Source of the DNA: Chrysopilus asiliformis
Lineage: Eukaryota > Arthropoda > Insecta > Diptera > Rhagionidae
Length of the DNA stretch: 64,000 bases
Assembly: GCA_964034945.1 (NCBI GenBank)
Contig: OZ035964.1
Span: forward strand, 310,001 to 374,000
Direction: 5' to 3'
Part shown: positions 59,455 to 64,000 of the stretch, one piece after another
How positions within the stretch are numbered: the stretch's first letter is position 1
How the letters are laid out: the number at the start of each line of letters is the position of its first letter
Notes under the pieces: model-generated
Databases searched by the model: none
What the model saw: only the letters and a program-made list of their open reading frames with translations
Told to the model about the DNA's origin: nothing
Made by a program: the position numbers and the translations under genes

Positions 59455-62400
59455 CTGGTGTTAGATCAGCCATATCAGGATTCACAATCCCGCCACTACC
59501 ACTTGCTGATGACGACCCTCCAGAACTAATGGCACTTGCCTGCAACGCGTTAATGGTGGCGGTGTCACAGCCAGCCCACGATGCGCACTTGGATGGGCGG
59601 AGATTCGGATTTAAGATGGGGATTTTGCTGCCCATTGGTGCTGGAGGTGGGCCAGCACTACTGCTAGCTGAACTTGTCGTAGTTGTTGTTGTTGTTGTAC
59701 TGGACAAGGACGTTGTTTGATTGGCACCAAACGGTGCCATAGCGACGCCACCACCATCACCACCACCACCACCACCTCCTACTGCTGCTGCTGCTGGCAA
59801 ATCAGCCGCTGATGATGAATGATCCCGATGGGAAGAGCTGCTGGTTGTTGTTCCTGTTGTTGTTGTTGCCGTGGTCGCCGTAGTATCTATCCCTTTTTGA
59901 AAATGTATAGCCGTACCACGTTGATCCGGTTGACCACTTGAACTGCTATCGTCTTGTGTTTTTAAGCGTATAAATCGTCCTGTTTCGCTAGTAATTTGAT
60001 GATTTTTTTGATTAATATCGTTTTGCTGATCCTTAAAGACACTTGCTAGATCACATGTTTGCTTTGATGTCTTGATTTGTGTATGATTTTGTGATTGTGG
60101 CGGTGGTGGAGGTTGCTGCTGCAGCTGCTTTTTATTTTGCTGCTGATGCAGGTTGACCTTCAATTTTTTGACGACTTCGTATTCATCTTCGGCATCCTCT
60201 TCATCCTCTTCGATCTCTTCTTCGACAACTTCCTCCTCTTCAACTTCCTCCTCTTCTTCAACTTCCTCTTCTTCCTCCTCGTCGTCCTCCTCATCCTCGT
60301 CATCCTCATTTTCGTCATCCTCATTCTTATCGCTTTTCAAACTCGCATTCCGGCGAACAATGATTTTCGCATTACCAACAACTTTTACATTATTGCTGCC
60401 GGCCATGACTTTCTTAATAACATTCGATTGGCTACTATCGTCCTTTGTCACCGCTATAGCAGCTGTATGATGATTCCGTTCGCCGCTACCGTTATCATTG
60501 CTGTCTTTGCTATCATATCGAACATTGTTGCTGACGCTGGTGTCATTATTTCCGGACATGTGACACTTTCTTAATTTCTGACAATCCTCATCATTGGCCG
60601 CAGGAGTAATGGCGGCGGCGGCGGCTGGGGAGGATGCTAATAGTGCTGATAGGGGCGATGCTGACGGTATATTCGATTTGGCCTTATTTAAAATATGTAA
60701 TTTACGTTTATCATCACCACCACCACTTGATGGTATTGGTTTAATATCAGTTTTGATAATTGATGACGCGGCAATACCGGCATTTTCACCCCCACCACCA
60801 CTGCTATTGCCATTCACACCTATACCACTCCCACCACCTGCACCCGAACCCGCACCACCATTCGCTAAGGCATCAAAATAAACAGATTCCTCTGGATTTG
60901 GACTCTCTGCAAATAATACATGAATTCAAAATTATCTGAACTTAAGTATTATTTGGTTGTGAAATTTATATATTCAATACCTTGTGGAATGACGCGAATT
61001 TCTAATCGTCCACTAACAGCACATTCTTCCTCACCGGGCTGCTCAATGGCACTTAGCTGCTCATAAACGATACTATTTGGACCGATAGTTGTTGTTGTCG
61101 TCTCAATTTTTGGCTGTATCAGCTTCAATTCACAGTTCGAACTGAATATCTGATGTACACCAGCTCCAGAACCTGCACCACCCACAGCACAACCCGCACC
61201 GCTATTAACGATAGTAGCATTTGCACAATTCCCATTGGCTGATGTTGCCGCCGCATTCGTCGTACCACCATCACCACCACCACAACCACCAATCGATAAT
61301 GTTGTCTTTGATATACCTTGATTATTAATATTACTAGTGCTATTATCATTATTAGTTGTTACCAAACATTGTAAATTTTCACTAGCATTTTGTAACGGAC
61401 GTATGTCACTAATTGCAACATTTGGTAGACTATTACGATGCCTTAATAGCTGCCTGCAGCCATTTAATGTCGTTATATCGTTGCAATGTTCACGTACGCC
61501 AACATTTCGTATTATATCCATTCGAAATACCTGAAAATTTATATCATTATTAATAAATATTAATGAATTCATTGTTGATTTTATTGAGAAGAATATGAAA
61601 AGTAGTTACAATGAAATTTCATAGATGTCTAAGGAGATAGCAGATTGGGAGGTAAAGAGTAATGAAGGATTTTCCATTTTCATTGGCCGAATTTTGTAAT
61701 TCTTTTAACTGAAAACTACGCGGTCTGTAATCGTTACGTGTCGGCCGTTACGTGAAAGAATTTGGTATGTAAATAAAAGCTTATGTAAATAAAAGCTTAT
61801 GTAAACAAAAGCTATGAAACAAACATAATTTCCGTATATGAGGGTGAAATCAACTTTTTTTTACTCCCATATACAGGAAAAATATCTGTACTTAAATTGA
61901 CAGACAGGCAGACACAAATTTTCCCATTTTAAAAAGCCTTCCCCTAAGGAATTCCTTTCTGAGATTCTTGTAATGAGAAAATCACAGAAGAAATAACTGA
62001 ATTCGACTTACCGTTTCATCAAACGCTGCTTGTTGTATAATTGGTGGCTCTAAATCACGACGCAAAATATTACCTAAAGCCGGCTCTGACCAGCAATGTG
62101 GAAGTAAATCTTGTAAATTTGTGTAATTTTCTATTCCAGCGATATTGAGGTTACATCTGTTTCTGCCCAAAAAAAAGAGAATTTTTCGAAATATATCGCA
62201 TAAATAACAATTAATATTACTTTTTTCGCTTTGTATCACGTTTATTTCGTAAAGGTGGTGCAACCGGAGCAGATGTCTGCTTTATTAGATTTGGCTGTGA
62301 ATGTGACGCTAAATGACTTTTATCTCTATGGTCTGGACTCTAAAAAAATATCGAAAATAAAAAAGTTTAATAAAAATGGCAAAAGTGCCGTCTAAATATT

Positions 62401-63985
62401 TTTCAATTTAAATATTTTGGTAAGACAACTTAAAATTATTGCCTAACGTATTTTACTATAGAATTTCCATATGAAATGCGCCTAATTGCGGACCTTGTAC
62501 AAAATTCCGACCAGAGTAATTTAGAAAAACAAAAATCCTCCCGAGAGAAATGCTTTCTTAAATTGCTTCTATCGTAGTTAGGTACATTTCACTACATTTG
62601 CTGTGAAAAATCTACCTGTGGCTCCTGTTTCCACTCATTGTCTGTAGTTTCTTCTGAATCATCGAACTGGCTTTTCCACAATGAAGCCAATGTGAGTGCC
62701 CCACCACCTTTAGTCACCTGCTGCAGTGCTGATACATTCTCATCATCGATTAAGGCAAATTGTGTTACAGAATGATCTCGATTACCGCCGCTGAGGCGTT
62801 GCGTTGACCCGGAACCGGATGATGGACGCAAATTTGAGCGCCGACCACCTCCGCCAATACCACCGCCACCACTGCCGACATTTCCGCCAATTGGTACACT
62901 GCCAACACTGCCCGCACTACCGCCACCCCCACCACCACCACCACCACTAATGAATCCAGCAGTGGTTGCGGCATAGCTACGTTGATTTCTTGACTCATTG
63001 TTACTGGTTTTATTGACGTCAAACGAAAACGGTGATGCGTCATTCTCTCGCGGTGATGCGGTCTCCGAGGCGACCAGCTCATGAACACTAGTTGGCGGGG
63101 CGGTTAGAACGCGTAAGCGACCATACGTTGATTTCTCCTGCGTTTTAATTGGAGGCGTGACATTCTCATTCGTGTAATATGCTTCCATTTCATTTTGGTC
63201 GATTTGTGACGCTGAGCGTCGCTGCTTTATCGGGCTACTAGTCATATCATTTTGATTGCTCGGTTCGTGATGGTGGCCGCTGCCCCCGCCAACCACACTA
63301 CCGCCTCCACCACTGCTACCTAACGATACGAATTTCTTCTGCGACAATTGCTGCTGAATGTTGTGATGTTGTTGCTGTTGCTGAGCCTGATGCTGATGCT
63401 CACTGCTACGGCTTGACATGTGTAAATGCGTTTTCGAGATGTCACGGTCGCGTGCCGTTAAATTTATCATAGCCTCGCTTGGTACCTTTTGCACCTGCAG
63501 AAAAACAAAATTGAAATCTTGTGGTGTTTGTAAAGAAATTTTTTTCTATGTAAATCGGTTTCATAGTTTAAAAAATATTGGCAAGTAAGAGGTCAACGAT
63601 AACGGATGGGGAGGCAAATGCAAGATCTGAAAAGTTTTCTCTATAATTTATCTTTTGAATTCGGGAATATACAATGACATTGGTTTCATAATTTGGGAAA
63701 TATCAGGCAAGGGGATAGAAATGATCGAGGGAGGAATAATCTTACTTTGATTGGCTGCATTGGTGGCACTTGGAAGCTGTTTTGCAAATGCAAATTAATA
63801 TGTTGCTGCTGTTGATTTTGCTGTGGCTTAAGGATCGCCGCTACCGTGTGTGGCTGCGATTGCATATTTCCAGACGTTTGCTGTTGCATATTGCCTATTT
63901 GTGGGCCGCTATTATTTTGATTGTAACCACCAGTGTTAATGATTTCGTTGTGGGGTGATGTTGTCGCATTGCAATTCTTATCGAC
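59455..63985 (-). CDS. Large low-complexity protein, 3' part of gene (5' end outside window)
   Basis: Exons in gene order: 63,985-63,746; 63,494-62,616; 62,339-62,221; 62,162-62,012; 61,530-60,981; 60,906-59,455. Borders are GT-AG and phases agree, giving about 1,130 residues in the window. The first exon opens after a TATAG acceptor 15 bp from the edge, so upstream exons are missing. Segments: Gln-rich; His/Gln and Gly runs; an ordered-looking LASLWKSQFDDSEETTDNEW; basic NKRDTKRKKNRC; a compact stretch across the next two exons (NLQDLLPHCWSEPALGNILR, then FRMDIIRNVGVREHC) that is the best candidate for a folded region; GRLEIRVIPQESPNPEESVY; a ~50-residue Asp/Glu tract; Thr, Ala and Gly runs; and LRPSKCASWAGCDTA followed by ADLTPG. 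I do not recognise the family. It may be a signalling scaffold or transcription regulator, but function is not inferable. It probably continues into 57,012-57,655. Confidence 0.8.
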
Positions 63986-64000
63986 CTATACATAAATTCA

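Noticed and set aside
60095..60574. Plus-strand 159-codon hydrophobic frame
   Set aside because: It is the antisense shadow of the Glu/Asp tract and flanking coding sequence of the minus-strand gene.

Overview
The window looks like a stretch of AT-rich animal nuclear genome, most probably from an insect and plausibly a dipteran. The evidence is: genes split by short GT-AG introns; a 192-residue Rac GTPase with a fly-like C-terminus; a large protein full of Gln, Gly, Ala, Ser and acidic runs of the kind common in flies; and intergenic DNA crowded with small non-autonomous DNA transposons. No bacterial, phage or CRISPR-like organisation is present, and I found no intact transposase.

Layout, left to right. 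Positions 1-11,990 hold almost only repeats: a 232/219-bp tandem array, a foldback element with a pogo-like MITE at its edge, a 161-bp palindrome, a hAT-like MITE with a perfect 8-bp target duplication, short tandem arrays, the first copy of a dispersed ~1.1-kb family ('family A'), and one gene-like open frame near 6.5-6.8 kb. At 11,994-12,701 (minus) lies one exon of a secreted protein whose end resembles a TGF-beta-family propeptide; no later exon was found in the window. Positions 13.8-22.8 kb are again repeats, including a full copy of a ~574-bp TIR family ('family D'), a second family A copy, and a Mutator-like MITE whose empty-site paralogue lies at ~30.3 kb. At 22,860-23,684 (plus) is a complete four-exon SFT2 vesicle-traffic gene. 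Convergent to it, at 25,131-34,012 (minus), is a complete seven-exon SLC22-type transporter. Its last intron carries a 4.6-kb inverted-repeat structure.

Positions 34-43 kb are repeats and AT-rich DNA, including a third, rearranged family A copy, a perfect 52-bp snapback hairpin and a run of 27 Cs. Rac1 (five coding exons, minus) is at 43,269-45,428. A PIF/Harbinger-like nested element occupies 46.5-47.9 kb. At 48,608-51,490 (plus) is a five-exon type I membrane protein with Ig-like Cys/Trp patterns. After more AT-rich DNA, the right end (57,012-63,985, minus) holds the 3' part of a large, low-complexity gene that I do not recognise; its 5' exons lie beyond the window.

The genes have no obvious common pathway: Golgi/endosome traffic (SFT2), solute transport (SLC22), actin signalling (Rac1) and cell-surface recognition (Ig-like) are simply neighbours. 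The unusual content is the density and nesting of inverted-repeat elements, several of them inside introns. The strongest candidate for something functional and undescribed is the long intronic inverted repeat in the SLC22 gene, which could give a long double-stranded RNA when that gene is transcribed. All exon borders were worked out by hand from reading frame and splice-site consensus; no searches were run.
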